The position numbers and the translations under genes are program-made. 64,000 bases of DNA. Source: Pseudoxanthomonas daejeonensis (GTDB lineage Bacteria > Pseudomonadota > Gammaproteobacteria > Xanthomonadales > Xanthomonadaceae). The stretch lies in assembly GCF_010093205.1 (NCBI RefSeq), contig NZ_PDWN01000002.1, positions 124,001 to 188,000 of the forward strand. The letters run 5' to 3'. The notes under the pieces are model-generated. The model saw only the letters and a program-made list of their open reading frames with translations. It had not been told where the DNA came from and did no database searches. The stretch's first letter is position 1; every line of letters begins with the position of its first letter. Of this stretch, positions 10,171 to 18,479 are shown in pieces.

Positions 10171-10198
10171 GGCGTGCTCCCGGCCGGGTGGTCCCGGC

Positions 10199-10975
10199 TC
10201 ATTCCTCGCCGCCGGCCTGGCGCTGCAGGATCGAGCTGAACTCGTCGGCGAAGCTCTCGTAGCGCTGCGACAGGCGGTCCACGCGGCTGGTATAGCGGTT
10301 GTAGGCCCACACCGCCGGGATCGCCACGAACAGGCCGATCGCCGTGGCGAACAACGCCTCGGAGATGCCCGGCGCCACCGAGGCGATGCCGACCTGCGCG
10401 CCCTGGCTGACCATGTCGTGCATGGTCACCATGATCCCGAACACGGTGCCGACCAGGCCGACGTACGGCGCGGTCGAGCCGATGTTGGCCAGCAGCTCCA
10501 GGTTGCGCTCGAGCTTGCCGACTTCGCGGGTGTAGGCCACGCGCATCGCGCGCTGCGCGCCTTCCAGCTGGGCGCGGCCGTCATGGCGGCGCTTGTCGCG
10601 CAGGCGGGTGAATTCGCGGAAGCCCGCTTCGAAGATCGCCTCCAGGCCGCCGACCGTGCGGTTGCGGTCGGTCGCCGCCGCGTACAGCTTGCCCAGCTCG
10701 GCGCCGGACCAGAACCGGTTCTCGAACTCGTCGGCCTCCTGGTCGGCCGCCTTGAAGCTGCGCAACTTGCGGAAAATGATCACCCAGCTGATCACCGATC
10801 CGGCCAGCAGCAGCAGCACGATCAGCTTGACCGGCAGGCTGGCCCGCAACATCAGGTCCAGGTAGTTGATGCCGCCGTGCGCCGCGGTGGCGGCGGCACC
10901 GGCCGCAGCGGCAGCCGCTTCTTCGGGCAGGGCCTCAACCACGGTGGCCACCAGGGCCAGGGTCGCTCCGATCAT
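10199..10975 (-). CDS. tolQ: Protein TolQ (MotA/TolQ/ExbB proton channel family)
   Basis: Forms the pentameric proton channel around TolR in the inner membrane. The 258-residue protein has a helix near 49-68 (VKLIVLLLLAGSVISWVIIF) and a cytoplasmic loop. Two more helices include the family core STAPYVGLVGTVFGIM and ALFATAIGLFVAIPAVWAYN. An upstream in-frame start at 11035 adds 20 unlikely residues, so the ATG at 10975 (MIGATLALVATVVEAL) is preferred; it has GGGGA-like purines upstream. Confidence 0.97.
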   Translation of the reverse strand: MIGATLALVATVVEALPEEAAAAAAGAAATAAHGGINYLDLMLRASLPVKLIVLLLLAGSVISWVIIFRKLRSFKAADQEADEFENRFWSGAELGKLYAAATDRNRTVGGLEAIFEAGFREFTRLRDKRRHDGRAQLEGAQRAMRVAYTREVGKLERNLELLANIGSTAPYVGLVGTVFGIMVTMHDMVSQGAQVGIASVAPGISEALFATAIGLFVAIPAVWAYNRYTSRVDRLSQRYESFADEFSSILQRQAGGEE

Positions 10976-11140
10976 GCTTGGGGATTCCTCTTCAACAATG
11001 TCGTGTTGCCGTGCGGGGTGCCGTCGCCCGTGCATCCGGGCTGCGGCAGGATCGGGCCCGACCAGCGCCGGGTGGTCAGGATACGGAACGCGCGGGGAGG
11101 CCGGATGGGGCTTGCCGCAAGGTTCCTGCTCGCCGGACGG

Positions 11141-11551
11141 TCATGTCGTGTGACCGGCCTGCATCGATTTCAGTTCCTCGTACAACGATTCTTCCATGGG
11201 CGCCGGACGGAAATCGGCGGCACGCAACGAGGCCACCTTCACCTCCGCCGCCAGCAGCAGCTCCTCCCCGCGCAGGATGCGCTGGGTGAAGACCACGCTG
11301 GCGCGGCCGACGCGGGCCACCTCCGCGGTCACCTCGAGCAGGTCGTCCAGCCGCGCCGGGCGCAGGAAGTCCAACCGCATCGAATGCACCGCGAACACCA
11401 GCCCGGCCTGCTGCAGCGCCTGCTGGCCCCGGCCCATCGCACGCAGCGCATCGCTGCGCGCCCGCTCCAGGAAAGCCACGTACCGCGCGTGGTAGACCAC
11501 GCCACCGGCGTCGGTATCTTCCCAGTAGACGCGTATCGGAATGCTGAACAT
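11141..11551 (-). CDS. ybgC: Acyl-CoA thioesterase YbgC (tol-pal cluster hotdog protein)
   Basis: Hotdog-fold 4-hydroxybenzoyl-CoA thioesterase family member acting on acyl-CoAs. Its link to the Tol system is by gene order in most gammaproteobacteria. The 136 residues start MFSIPIRVYWEDTDAGGVVY, with the catalytic Asp in EDTDAGGVVYHARYV (D14 here). A longer frame runs to 11827 but reads through REP sequence and is rejected. It is first in ybgC-tolQ-tolR-tolA; ruvB, often upstream in related genomes, is replaced by a REP block and a RAYT gene. Confidence 0.95.
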   Translation of the reverse strand: MFSIPIRVYWEDTDAGGVVYHARYVAFLERARSDALRAMGRGQQALQQAGLVFAVHSMRLDFLRPARLDDLLEVTAEVARVGRASVVFTQRILRGEELLLAAEVKVASLRAADFRPAPMEESLYEELKSMQAGHTT

Positions 11552-11689
11552 CGGCTCGCCGCGGACAATGGAATCCGCAAAGCATGACCGGTGTGGGGGT
11601 TCGCGGCCAGCCCGGGGCGTTGTGGCGCGTGCCCTTCCAGCAGGTGCTGGCCGAAGCGCCCGGGCCAGGGCGAACGCGGCCCCTGCTCC

Positions 11690-11910
11690 TGTAGGAGCGG
11701 ACTTCAGTCCGCGAAGCCGACGCCTTGGCAGGGGTGACGCCTCCCATGATTTCGACCGCCTGGGAGATACGACCGCCTGGGAGATACGACCGCCTCGGAG
11801 ATCCGAGCGTCTCGGTGTCGCGGTCATGCCCGCTCCTACGAAGCGCGCGCGATCCGGGCACGGGCTGGGAAACTGTAGGAGCGGACTTCAGTCCGCGAAG
11901 CCGACGCCTT
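11690..11910. repeat. BIME block on the 3' side of the RAYT gene
   Basis: Forward B (11690, with the perfect hairpin GCGGACTTCAGTCCGC), reverse A ending about 11839, forward B from about 11874. Between the first two, a 17-base motif related to GACCGCCTGGGAGATAC occurs in near-tandem copies (about 11754-11802). The block lies between ybgC and the RAYT gene; about 100 bases of unique sequence follow before the RAYT stop. Confidence 0.93.
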
Positions 11911-12014
11911 GGCAGGGGTGACGCCTCATGATTCCGACCGCCCCCTATATTCCGACCGCCTCGAAGATCCGATCGAGGACACCGGAACCACGACACACCT
12001 GTCTCCCGACGCCC

Positions 12015-12527
12015 CTACAGCGAAGCCCCGTCCAGCCACACGCAGTCCCAGAACGGGTAGTCGCCGATGCGCTCGACCAGCCCCGCTCGCAGCGGATTGG
12101 CCACGATGTAGCGCGCAACCGAGCGCAGGTCATCCTCCTGCCGCAGTGCCCTGTCATGGAAGGCCGGCCCCCACAGGGCTCCGGCACGCGCCAGCATCCG
12201 GTTGACCTGCACGCCCGTGGCCGCCTTCATCCGCGAGACCACCATCTCCAGCGGCACCCGCGGTCCAAGCTCGATCAGCCAGTGCGCGTGGTCGGGCATC
12301 AGCACCCAGGCCAGCAGCCTTGCATCGGCCAGCGCGGCGGGTTGCCGGAACGCCCGAACCGCCTCGCAGCCGACATGGAAGTTGGCGAACCAGGGGTTCC
12401 GGTCGCGGGTGGCGACGGTGACGTGGTAGACCTGCCCCGGCAACGACACGCGGCCGCGCCGCAAAGCGCGGTGTCCCCGGAAGCGATCCTCGACGTGCAT
12501 GTCCATGGACACACGATGCGCGTCCAC
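12015..12527 (-). CDS. REP-associated tyrosine transposase (RAYT, Y1/HUH family)
   Basis: Single-strand DNA nickase of the IS200/IS605-like Y1 transposase superfamily, domesticated group linked to REP elements. The 170 residues contain the metal-binding HUH motif H80-A-H82 (MPDHAHWLIEL) and the catalytic tyrosine Y140 in ARYIVANPLRAGLV. The RAYT hallmark WGPAFHDRALRQEDDL comes just before it. An N-terminal PGQVYHVTVATRDRNPWF beta strand matches the family. The frame opens at a GTG (12527); ATG codons at 12506 and 12500 are equally possible starts. It is flanked on both sides by GTAG-headed REPs, the expected substrates. No IS ends or target duplication are visible, so it appears to be a resident single-copy gene. 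It is intact, with no stop or frameshift. Confidence 0.93.
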   Translation of the reverse strand: MDAHRVSMDMHVEDRFRGHRALRRGRVSLPGQVYHVTVATRDRNPWFANFHVGCEAVRAFRQPAALADARLLAWVLMPDHAHWLIELGPRVPLEMVVSRMKAATGVQVNRMLARAGALWGPAFHDRALRQEDDLRSVARYIVANPLRAGLVERIGDYPFWDCVWLDGASL

Positions 12528-12672
12528 GAACTACCCGCCCAGCAGCGCACCCCGCACGCCGATGTAGGAATTCGCCGCGCCCGGCCTGCCCCCTGCAACC
12601 ACCCCACCCTGCGTGGCGTTGCGCGCGCACACAAAAACCCGGCAACCCAAGACCCCACCCGTTGTCCGCTCC

Positions 12673-13619
12673 TGTAGGAGCGGGCACGACCGCGACACCG
12701 AGGCGGTCAGACGCCACGAAGACGCCGCCCGTGCCGAGTCCGTCGGAATCGTGCGGCGTCGCCCGTGCCAAAGACGTCGGCTTCGCGGCCTGAAGTCCGC
12801 TCCTACAAACCCGTTGGCCCTGTCCGCATCGCCTTGTAGGAGCGGGCACGACCGCGACACCGAGGCGATCGGACGCCACGAAGACCTCGCCCGTGCCGAG
12901 TCCGTCGGAATCGTGCGGCGTCGCCCGTGCCGAAGACGTCGGCTTCGCGGCCTGAAGTCCGCTCCTACAAACCCGTTGGCGCTGTCCGCATCGCCTTGTA
13001 GGAGCGGGCACGACCGCGACACCGAGGCGGTCAGGCGCCACGAAGACGCCGCCCGTGCCGAGTCCGCCGGAATCGCGAACGCGTCGCCCGTGCCGAGGCC
13101 GCAGGCTTCGCGGCCTGAAGTCCGCTCCTACAAACCCGTGGGCGCTGTCCGCATCGCCTTGTAGGAGCGGGCACGACCGCGACACCGAGGCGGTCAGACG
13201 CCACGAAGACGCCGCCCGTGCCGAGTCCGTCGGAATCGTGCGGCGTCGCCCGTGCCAAAGACGTCGACTTCGCGGCCTGAAGTCCGCTCCTACAAACCCC
13301 TGGCGCTGTCCGCATCGCCTTGTAGGAGCGGGCACGACCGCGACACCGAGGCGGTCGGACGCCACGAAGACGCCGCCCGTGCCGAGTCCGCCGGAATCAC
13401 GAACGCGTCGCCCCTGCCGAGGCCGCAGGCTTCGCGGCCTGAAGTCCGCTCCTACAAACCCGTTGGCGCTGTCCGCATCGCCTTGTAGGAGCGGGCACGA
13501 CCGCGACACCGAGGCGATCGGACGCCACGAAGACCTCGCCCGTGCCGAGTCCGCCGGAATCGCGAACACGTCGCCCCTGCCGAGGCCGCAGGCTTCGCGG
13601 CCTGAAGTCCGCTCCTACA
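12673..13619. repeat. Tandem BIME array, six units of about 162 bases
   Basis: Six copies start at 12673, 12835, 12997, 13160, 13321 and 13484. Each has a forward A unit (TGTAGGAGCGGGCACGACC...), a spacer of about 65 bases, and a reverse B unit (GCGGCCTGAAGTCCGCTCCT). A conserved linker of about 27 bases (CCGTTGGCGCTGTCCGCATC) joins the copies. Copies differ by scattered substitutions (for example CGTGCGGCGTCG versus CGCGAACGCGTCG in the spacer), with two alternating spacer variants. It lies between the RAYT start and the pilB stop. No real gene is present; open frames through it are repeat artefacts. Confidence 0.96.
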
Positions 13620-13649
13620 AAAAAACTCGCCCGTACAAACCCTGCCGCA

Positions 13650-15380
13650 TCAATCCTTGGTAACGCGATTGATCTCGGCCAGGCTGGTGACGCCACTGCG
13701 GCACTTCATCAGCGCCGACTGGCGCAGGTCGCGGATACCGGCCTTCTGTGCCGCTTCGGCGATCTGCATGGCGTTGCCGCCTTCCAGCACGATGGCCTGG
13801 ATCTCCTCGCTCATCGGCATCACCTGGTAGATGCCGGTACGGCCCTTGTAGCCTTCGGTGCACTCGTCGCAGCCCACCGCTTCGTACAGGGTGAACCCGG
13901 CCTTGATCTGCGCCTCGGTGAAGCCTTCGGCCAGCAGCGCGTGCTCCGGCAGCTCGGACGGCTTCTTGCAGCGGCTGCACAGCCGTCGCGCCAGGCGCTG
14001 GGCGATCACCAGGGTCACCGACGAGATGATGTTGAACGGCGCGATGCCCATGTTCATCAGGCGCGCGATGGTCTGCGGCGCGTCGTTGGTATGCAGCGTG
14101 GACAGCACCATGTGGCCGGTCTGCGCCGCCTTGACGCCGATCTCGGCCGTCTCCAGGTCGCGGATTTCGCCGACCATGATGATGTCCGGATCCTGGCGCA
14201 GGAAGCTGCGCAGGGCCGCGGCGAAGGTCATGCCGCGCTTGACGTTCTGCTGCACCTGGTTCACGCCGGGCAGGCGGATTTCCACCGGGTCCTCGACCGT
14301 GGAGATGTTGCGCTGGTCGTCGTTGAGGATGCCCAGCGCGGTGTACAGCGACACGGTCTTGCCCGAGCCGGTCGGTCCGGTCACCAGGACCATGCCGTAG
14401 GGCTTCTGGATCGCATCCAGGAACAGCTTCTGCTGGTCTTCTTCGTAGCCCAGCTTGTCGATGCCCAGCTTGGCCGCGCTGCCATCGAGGATACGCAGCA
14501 CCACCTTCTCGCCGAACAGGGTCGGCAGTGTGCTGACGCGGAAGTCGATCTGCTTGGTCTTGGACAGGTTGAGCTTGATGCGTCCGTCCTGCGGGACGCG
14601 CTTTTCGGCGATATCCAGCTGCGCCATGACCTTGAGGCGCGCGGCGATACGCGGGCTCAGCTTCACCGGCGCCTTGGCCACCGACTTGAGCAGGCCGTCG
14701 ATGCGCAGGCGCACCCGGTAGTCGGTTTCGTAGGGCTCGAAGTGGATGTCCGAGGCGCCGCGGCGGATCGCGTCGATCAGCACCTTGTTGACGAACTTGA
14801 CCACGGGCGTGTCGTCGCCCTTGGCGTCGACGCCGGAATCACCGCCGGCGTCCTCCTCGCCGCCACCGATTTCCAGGTTGTCCAGCCCCTCGTCATCGCC
14901 GCCCAGGTCACCGCTGATCTGCCCGCTTGCGTTCTGCCACTGTTCCAGGGTGCGGCGGATCTGGTCCTCGTCGACCAGGATCGCTTCCACCACCAGGTTG
15001 GTGTGGAACTGCAGCTCGGCCAGCGAGGCGGTCTGGGTGGGCTGGCTGGTGCCGACGAAGAGCTTGTTGCCGCGCTTGAACAGCGGCAGCACGTGGTGCT
15101 TCTGGACCAGCTCCTCGCTGACCAGCTTCAGCGCGTTCTGGCTGGGATCGAACGCGGCGACATCCAGCAGCGGCATTCCGAATTCGACTGCATTGGCCGC
15201 GGCCATCTGCGCCGGGGCGACCAGCTTCTTCTCGGCGATCCACTGTGCCAGTGGTAGCTTGGCCTCGGTGGCCTGGGCCATGGCGGCGCGGGCAGCGGCC
15301 TCGTCCAGGGCGCCGTCCTGCACCAGCCGGCGCGCGATGCCGGTGATGCCGACGAGGTTAGCGGTCACGACAGCATTCAT
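13650..15380 (-). CDS. pilB: Type IV pilus assembly ATPase PilB
   Basis: Cytoplasmic hexameric ATPase that powers pilus extension. The 576-residue protein has the N-terminal T2SSE-N domain, a poly-Asp/Gly linker (about 165-195) and the GspE-type ATPase core. Walker A is GPTGSGKT at about 333-340, with Asp box and VGEIRDLETAEI (Walker B region). A zinc-binding tetracysteine follows (CSRCKKP ... VGCDEC, about 465-500). The start MNAVVTANLVGITGIARRLV at 15380 is preferred over the longer frame to 15470. It is downstream of the two pilin genes on the same strand and opposite to pilC/pilD, the usual xanthomonad pil arrangement. Confidence 0.97.
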   Translation of the reverse strand: MNAVVTANLVGITGIARRLVQDGALDEAAARAAMAQATEAKLPLAQWIAEKKLVAPAQMAAANAVEFGMPLLDVAAFDPSQNALKLVSEELVQKHHVLPLFKRGNKLFVGTSQPTQTASLAELQFHTNLVVEAILVDEDQIRRTLEQWQNASGQISGDLGGDDEGLDNLEIGGGEEDAGGDSGVDAKGDDTPVVKFVNKVLIDAIRRGASDIHFEPYETDYRVRLRIDGLLKSVAKAPVKLSPRIAARLKVMAQLDIAEKRVPQDGRIKLNLSKTKQIDFRVSTLPTLFGEKVVLRILDGSAAKLGIDKLGYEEDQQKLFLDAIQKPYGMVLVTGPTGSGKTVSLYTALGILNDDQRNISTVEDPVEIRLPGVNQVQQNVKRGMTFAAALRSFLRQDPDIIMVGEIRDLETAEIGVKAAQTGHMVLSTLHTNDAPQTIARLMNMGIAPFNIISSVTLVIAQRLARRLCSRCKKPSELPEHALLAEGFTEAQIKAGFTLYEAVGCDECTEGYKGRTGIYQVMPMSEEIQAIVLEGGNAMQIAEAAQKAGIRDLRQSALMKCRSGVTSLAEINRVTKD

Positions 15381-15688
15381 ACGCGGATTCCCGAGACTGG
15401 ACGGAGAAAGATAACGCAAAGTCCGTGCCGGTCGCGGCCAGGTTGGTGCTTGCCTGCCACCCTCACCCACAGGAGCGACTTCCGTCTATGGCTGTTTAGC
15501 GGACACGGTCGACATCTTTTGGCCTCCTTCGCACCATCATCCGCGAACGATTACCACACATCAAAACCTTCCTGACACCTCAACATTCCCAAATGCAGTA
15601 GGCCCATCAAGTTGATGGATCTACTATTACTGCAATTGCATTAAGCCAGATGGAAAAACAATCCTAGTTCCCTCATCGGGGAAACTTG
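15381..15688. other. Intergenic region between pilin 2 and pilB
   Basis: About 308 bases of AT-richer sequence. It holds a GTAG/CTAC-bounded palindrome at 15598-15624 and, on minus, a 9-codon reading frame (15486-15515, ATG TCG ... TAG) with a strong GGAGG five bases before its ATG. No other gene is visible. A pilB promoter is likely here but not identified. Confidence 0.5.
15598..15624. repeat. Solitary GTAG-ended palindrome
   Basis: GTAG-GC-CCATCAA-G-TTGATGG-AT-CTAC: a perfect 7-bp stem with one-base loop, bounded by GTAG and CTAC. It follows the second pilin gene and may end its transcript. The GTAG ends are those recognised by RAYT proteins in general, but the stem is unrelated to the A and B units. 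Confidence 0.6.
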
Positions 15689-16108
15689 TCAGGAACGGCA
15701 CTCTGCCGGACGGTACTTCTGCGCCAGGCTTCCGCCAGTGCAGCTCCACTCCACACGATCTGAAGGCGGCGTCCCTTCGACGAGCACGGGATCCGGCATG
15801 AATATGATCGTGCCGCCACCCGCATTGGCCTTCATCGTCAGTGTGATGCTGCCATCGGCGCCAGCGATCGAGATATTGCCGACACTCTTGGTGGCTGTGG
15901 GGAAGGTGAATCCTTGGGCGAATGGTTTGCCCGACGAAGCATTCTCGATGACCGTGGCCTTGGCATCTGCCAGAAGGCTCAAGCCCTCGGTGACACGACT
16001 TCGCACCACGTAGTCCTGATAGGCGGGGAACGCTAAGGCCGCCAAGATGGCAACGATCGCCACTACGATCATCAACTCAATCAGCGTAAATCCCCGTACT
16101 CGCCGCAT
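15689..16108 (-). CDS. Type IV pilin (second copy)
   Basis: Major-pilin-like subunit with a class III prepilin leader (MRRVRG) cut before F in [20 protein letters not shown]. The hydrophobic helix continues to about residue 30, and the conserved E at +5 is present. The C-terminus [20 protein letters not shown] forms the disulfide D-loop and matches the neighbouring pilin almost exactly, so the two arose by duplication. ATG 16108 is chosen over an upstream TTG (16120) because it gives a normal short leader and has GGGGA upstream. It follows the first pilin after a strong terminator, so its expression would need read-through or its own promoter. Confidence 0.92.
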   Translation of the reverse strand: MRRVRGFTLIELMIVVAIVAILAALAFPAYQDYVVRSRVTEGLSLLADAKATVIENASSGKPFAQGFTFPTATKSVGNISIAGADGSITLTMKANAGGGTIIFMPDPVLVEGTPPSDRVEWSCTGGSLAQKYRPAECRS

Positions 16109-16160
16109 GTCCTTCCCCAAGGCTCAGCTGTTAATATCGAAAGCACGCATCTTCCGTGCC

Positions 16161-16193
16161 AAAAAAAAACAGCCCCGCCGAAGCGAGGCTGTC
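16161..16193 (-). terminator. Rho-independent terminator of pilA
   Basis: Minus strand: GACAGCCTCGC-TTCG-GCGGGGCTGT followed by nine T residues. It has a near-perfect GC-rich stem, a TTCG tetraloop and a long T-tract, about 30 bases past the first pilin stop. It should strongly limit read-through into the second pilin. Confidence 0.95.
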
Positions 16194-16220
16194 TCTTTCA
16201 AATCAAAGTCCTACAGCAAA

Positions 16221-16640
16221 TTACGAACGGCACTCAGCCGGGCGATACTTCTGCACGAGCGTACCGCCGGTGCAGCTCCAGTCGATGCGGTCAGCCGGCG
16301 GAGTTCCGGCAACCAGAGCCGGGGCGGGCGCAAAAATGATCGTGCCGCCGCCGGCAGCACCAGTCGTAGTCGCAGTGATGATGCCCGTATCGCCAATTTC
16401 CAGCGAGGTCAGGTTCTTAGTCGCCGCGGGGGCCGAGAAGCCCTGCGCCAGCGGCTTGCCATTGGCAGCATTTTCCGCGACCAAGATCTTGGCTGCCGAA
16501 GCCGCAGTCATAGCTTCGGAAACACGCGAACGAACCACGTAGTCTTGATAAGCCGGCAGCGCGATGGCAGCCAGAATCGCGACAATCGCCACGACGATCA
16601 TCAGTTCAATGAGGGTAAAACCCTGCATGTTCTTCTTCAT
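16221..16640 (-). CDS. pilA: Major type IV pilin PilA
   Basis: Structural subunit of the pilus fibre. The 139 residues begin with the leader MKKNMQG, cleaved by PilD before [20 protein letters not shown], with Glu5. The globular part is Ala/Gly-rich and ends [17 protein letters not shown] (D-loop cysteines). It is about 111 bases downstream of a good sigma54 promoter and is followed by a strong terminator, as expected for an abundantly expressed single-gene transcript. Base composition is clearly less GC-rich than the surrounding genes, which is common for pilins under diversifying selection or recent exchange. Confidence 0.96.
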   Translation of the reverse strand: MKKNMQGFTLIELMIVVAIVAILAAIALPAYQDYVVRSRVSEAMTAASAAKILVAENAANGKPLAQGFSAPAATKNLTSLEIGDTGIITATTTGAAGGGTIIFAPAPALVAGTPPADRIDWSCTGGTLVQKYRPAECRS

Positions 16641-16750
16641 GAGACATATCCCCTAAAGCGGTTGGTGGTTAGGACACTTTTGCCTTTCGGACCCGTGTCC
16701 TTTCCGGAACGCGGGCAATGCGCGGCGGGTAGCCACGTGCGGGATATGCA

Positions 16751-16766
16751 CGCAGGTGTCATGCCA
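16751..16766 (-). promoter_or_regulatory. Sigma54 (-24/-12) promoter of pilA
   Basis: Minus strand TGGCATGACACCTGCG fits TGGCAC-N5-TTGCW. GG at -24 and GC at -12 have the required 10 bases between them. It lies 110 bases before the pilA ATG. Known pilA genes are RpoN/PilR-dependent, so the site is plausible on function and position. Confidence 0.8.
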
Positions 16767-16869
16767 AGTACGGACTCCCCATCGAGCCTGTTCAGTCTAC
16801 CAACCATTCGCCGCTGGCGACCGGTCATCGGGCACGTTTGAGCCGTGACGGGGGGCACAGGGGTAGATT

Positions 16870-16904
16870 TGACCTGTTAGGTCAGAAAGTGACGTTCTGC
16901 GTCA
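16870..16904. promoter_or_regulatory. Two palindromes, possible operator, between pilA and pilC
   Basis: TGACCT-GTT-AGGTCA (16870-16884) and TGACG-TTCTG-CGTCA (16890-16904) are each perfect 15-base palindromes starting TGAC and ending GTCA. Their centres are 20 bases apart, about two helical turns, so two dimers could bind on one face. The regulator is unknown. Confidence 0.5.
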
Positions 16905-17002
16905 TTCGGCGCGCCGAGGACGGGTGGCGCAGGGTTGCGCGCTGGATATCGGCCAGCAGGAGCGCCTCTGAGGGCTGGCCATGCCGGTCGGTGCCGGCAT
17001 AC

Positions 17003-17047
17003 CCCGGCTTGCCGGTGCCCGGGTCGCCGGCAAGCCGGGCTCCTACA
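17003..17047. repeat. C-type REP with long inverted repeat
   Basis: CCCGGCTTGCCGG (17003-17015) and its exact complement CCGGCAAGCCGGG (17027-17039) form a 13-bp stem. The right arm is followed by CTCCTAC, so on minus it reads GTAGGAG then the CCGGCTTGCCGG hairpin: the same GTAGGAG head as A/B units on a different stem. It lies upstream of pilC. Confidence 0.75.
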
Positions 17048-17200
17048 AAGGCCAAGGCATGGCCGGCAGCGAGGGGCATGGCACAACAGTGGGGAGACCG
17101 GCGGGACAAAGCGTGATGGGGGTGGCGTGTCAGGCGGCGGTTTAGCGGCTACCATGCGGCGAGATGCCGGCGTGGGGAATGCCGGCGGGGAGACCAGACG

Positions 17201-18460
17201 ATGTCCGCGACCCGTAGCGCCGTGAAGAAGACCGTGCCTGTCGACCGTGCCACCAGCGTGCTGGTGCCCTTTGTCTGGGAGGGCACCGACAAGCGCGGCA
17301 TGAAGATGAAGGGCGAGCAGCCGGCCAAGAACGCCAACCTGCTCAAGGCCGAACTGCGCCGCCAGGGCATCACCCCGAGCGTGGTCAAGCCCAAGCCCAA
17401 GCCGCTGTTCGGTTCGGCCGGCAAGCCCATCACGCCGAAGGACATCGCCTTCTTCAGCCGGCAGATGGCCACAATGATGAAGTCCGGCGTGCCGATCGTG
17501 TCCGCACTGGAAATCATCGGCGGCGGACACAAGAATCCGCGGATGAAGGGCATGATCGACCAAGTCCGCACCGACATCGAGGGCGGCTCCTCGATGTACG
17601 AGGCGATCGCCAAGCATCCGGTCCAGTTCGACGAGCTGTTCCGCAACCTCGTCCGCGCCGGCGAAGGCGCCGGTGTGCTGGAGACGGTGCTGGACACCAT
17701 CGCCAGCTACAAGGAAAACATCGAGGCACTGAAGGGCAAGATCAAAAAGGCTTTGTTCTACCCGGCAATGACCATTGCGGTTGCGATTATCGTCAGTGCA
17801 ATCCTGCTGGTTTTCGTAGTGCCGCAGTTCGAGCAAGTATTCCGTGACTTTGGCGCCGACCTGCCCGCCTTCACCATGTTGATCGTTGGAGCATCCAACT
17901 TCATGGTGTCGTACTGGTGGTTGATCCTGCTCATCTTCGTCGGTGCTTTCTTCGGCTTCTTCTTCTTCTACAAGCGCTCGCCTCCCTTCCAGCACTTCCT
18001 GGACAAGGTGATCCTGAAAGTGCCGGTACTCGGCCAGATCATTCACAACAGCGCCATCGCCCGCTTCGCCCGAACCACCGCGGTGACCTTCAAGGCCGGT
18101 GTGCCCTTGGTCGAGGCCTTGGAATCAGTGGCTGGCGCCACCGGCAACAGCGTCTACGAGAAGGCGGTGTACCGCATCCGCGATGACGTGGCGGTGGGCT
18201 ACCCGGTCAACCTGGCGATGAAGCAGACCCATCTGTTCCCGCACATGGTCATCCAGATGACCGCCATCGGCGAAGAGGCCGGCGCTCTGGACACCATGCT
18301 GTTCAAGGTCGCCGAGTACTACGAGCAGGAAGTGAACAACTCGGTCGATGCGCTGGCCAGCCTGATCGAACCGATGATCATGGTGGTGCTGGGCGTGCTG
18401 ATCGGCGGCATGGTGATCGGCATGTACCTGCCCATCTTCAAGCTCGGCGCGGCGATCTAA
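17201..18460 (+). CDS. pilC: Type IV pilus inner membrane platform protein PilC
   Basis: Inner membrane platform on which the PilB/PilT motors act. The 419 residues comprise a cytoplasmic lead (VPFVWEGTDKRGMKMKGEQP) and two repeated T2SSF domains. There are three membrane spans: about 185-210 (FYPAMTIAVAIIVSAILLVF), 236-262 (WWLILLIFVGAFFGFFFFYK) and 388-413 (MIMVVLGVLIGGMVIGMYLP). TMMKSGVPIVSALEII and TFKAGVPLVEALESV are the matching repeat segments. pilD starts 19 bases downstream. The start MSATRSAVKKTVPVDR is a family-typical N-terminus. Confidence 0.97.
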   Translation: MSATRSAVKKTVPVDRATSVLVPFVWEGTDKRGMKMKGEQPAKNANLLKAELRRQGITPSVVKPKPKPLFGSAGKPITPKDIAFFSRQMATMMKSGVPIVSALEIIGGGHKNPRMKGMIDQVRTDIEGGSSMYEAIAKHPVQFDELFRNLVRAGEGAGVLETVLDTIASYKENIEALKGKIKKALFYPAMTIAVAIIVSAILLVFVVPQFEQVFRDFGADLPAFTMLIVGASNFMVSYWWLILLIFVGAFFGFFFFYKRSPPFQHFLDKVILKVPVLGQIIHNSAIARFARTTAVTFKAGVPLVEALESVAGATGNSVYEKAVYRIRDDVAVGYPVNLAMKQTHLFPHMVIQMTAIGEEAGALDTMLFKVAEYYEQEVNNSVDALASLIEPMIMVVLGVLIGGMVIGMYLPIFKLGAAI

Positions 18461-18479
18461 GAACAAGAACAAGCAAAGC

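Noticed and set aside
12154-13569. Long open frame (471 codons, minus) through the BIME array and RAYT
   Set aside because: It is made of repeated REP translations (phrases such as SVSRSCPLLQ and VGADFRPRS). Similar peptides recur in all frames at every REP block. The array period is close to a multiple of three, so stops are simply not encountered.
12673-13619. Possible CRISPR array
   Set aside because: Periodic repeats, but units are 160 bases with internal inverted hairpin pairs and non-unique spacers, and no cas gene is nearby. BIME explains it.
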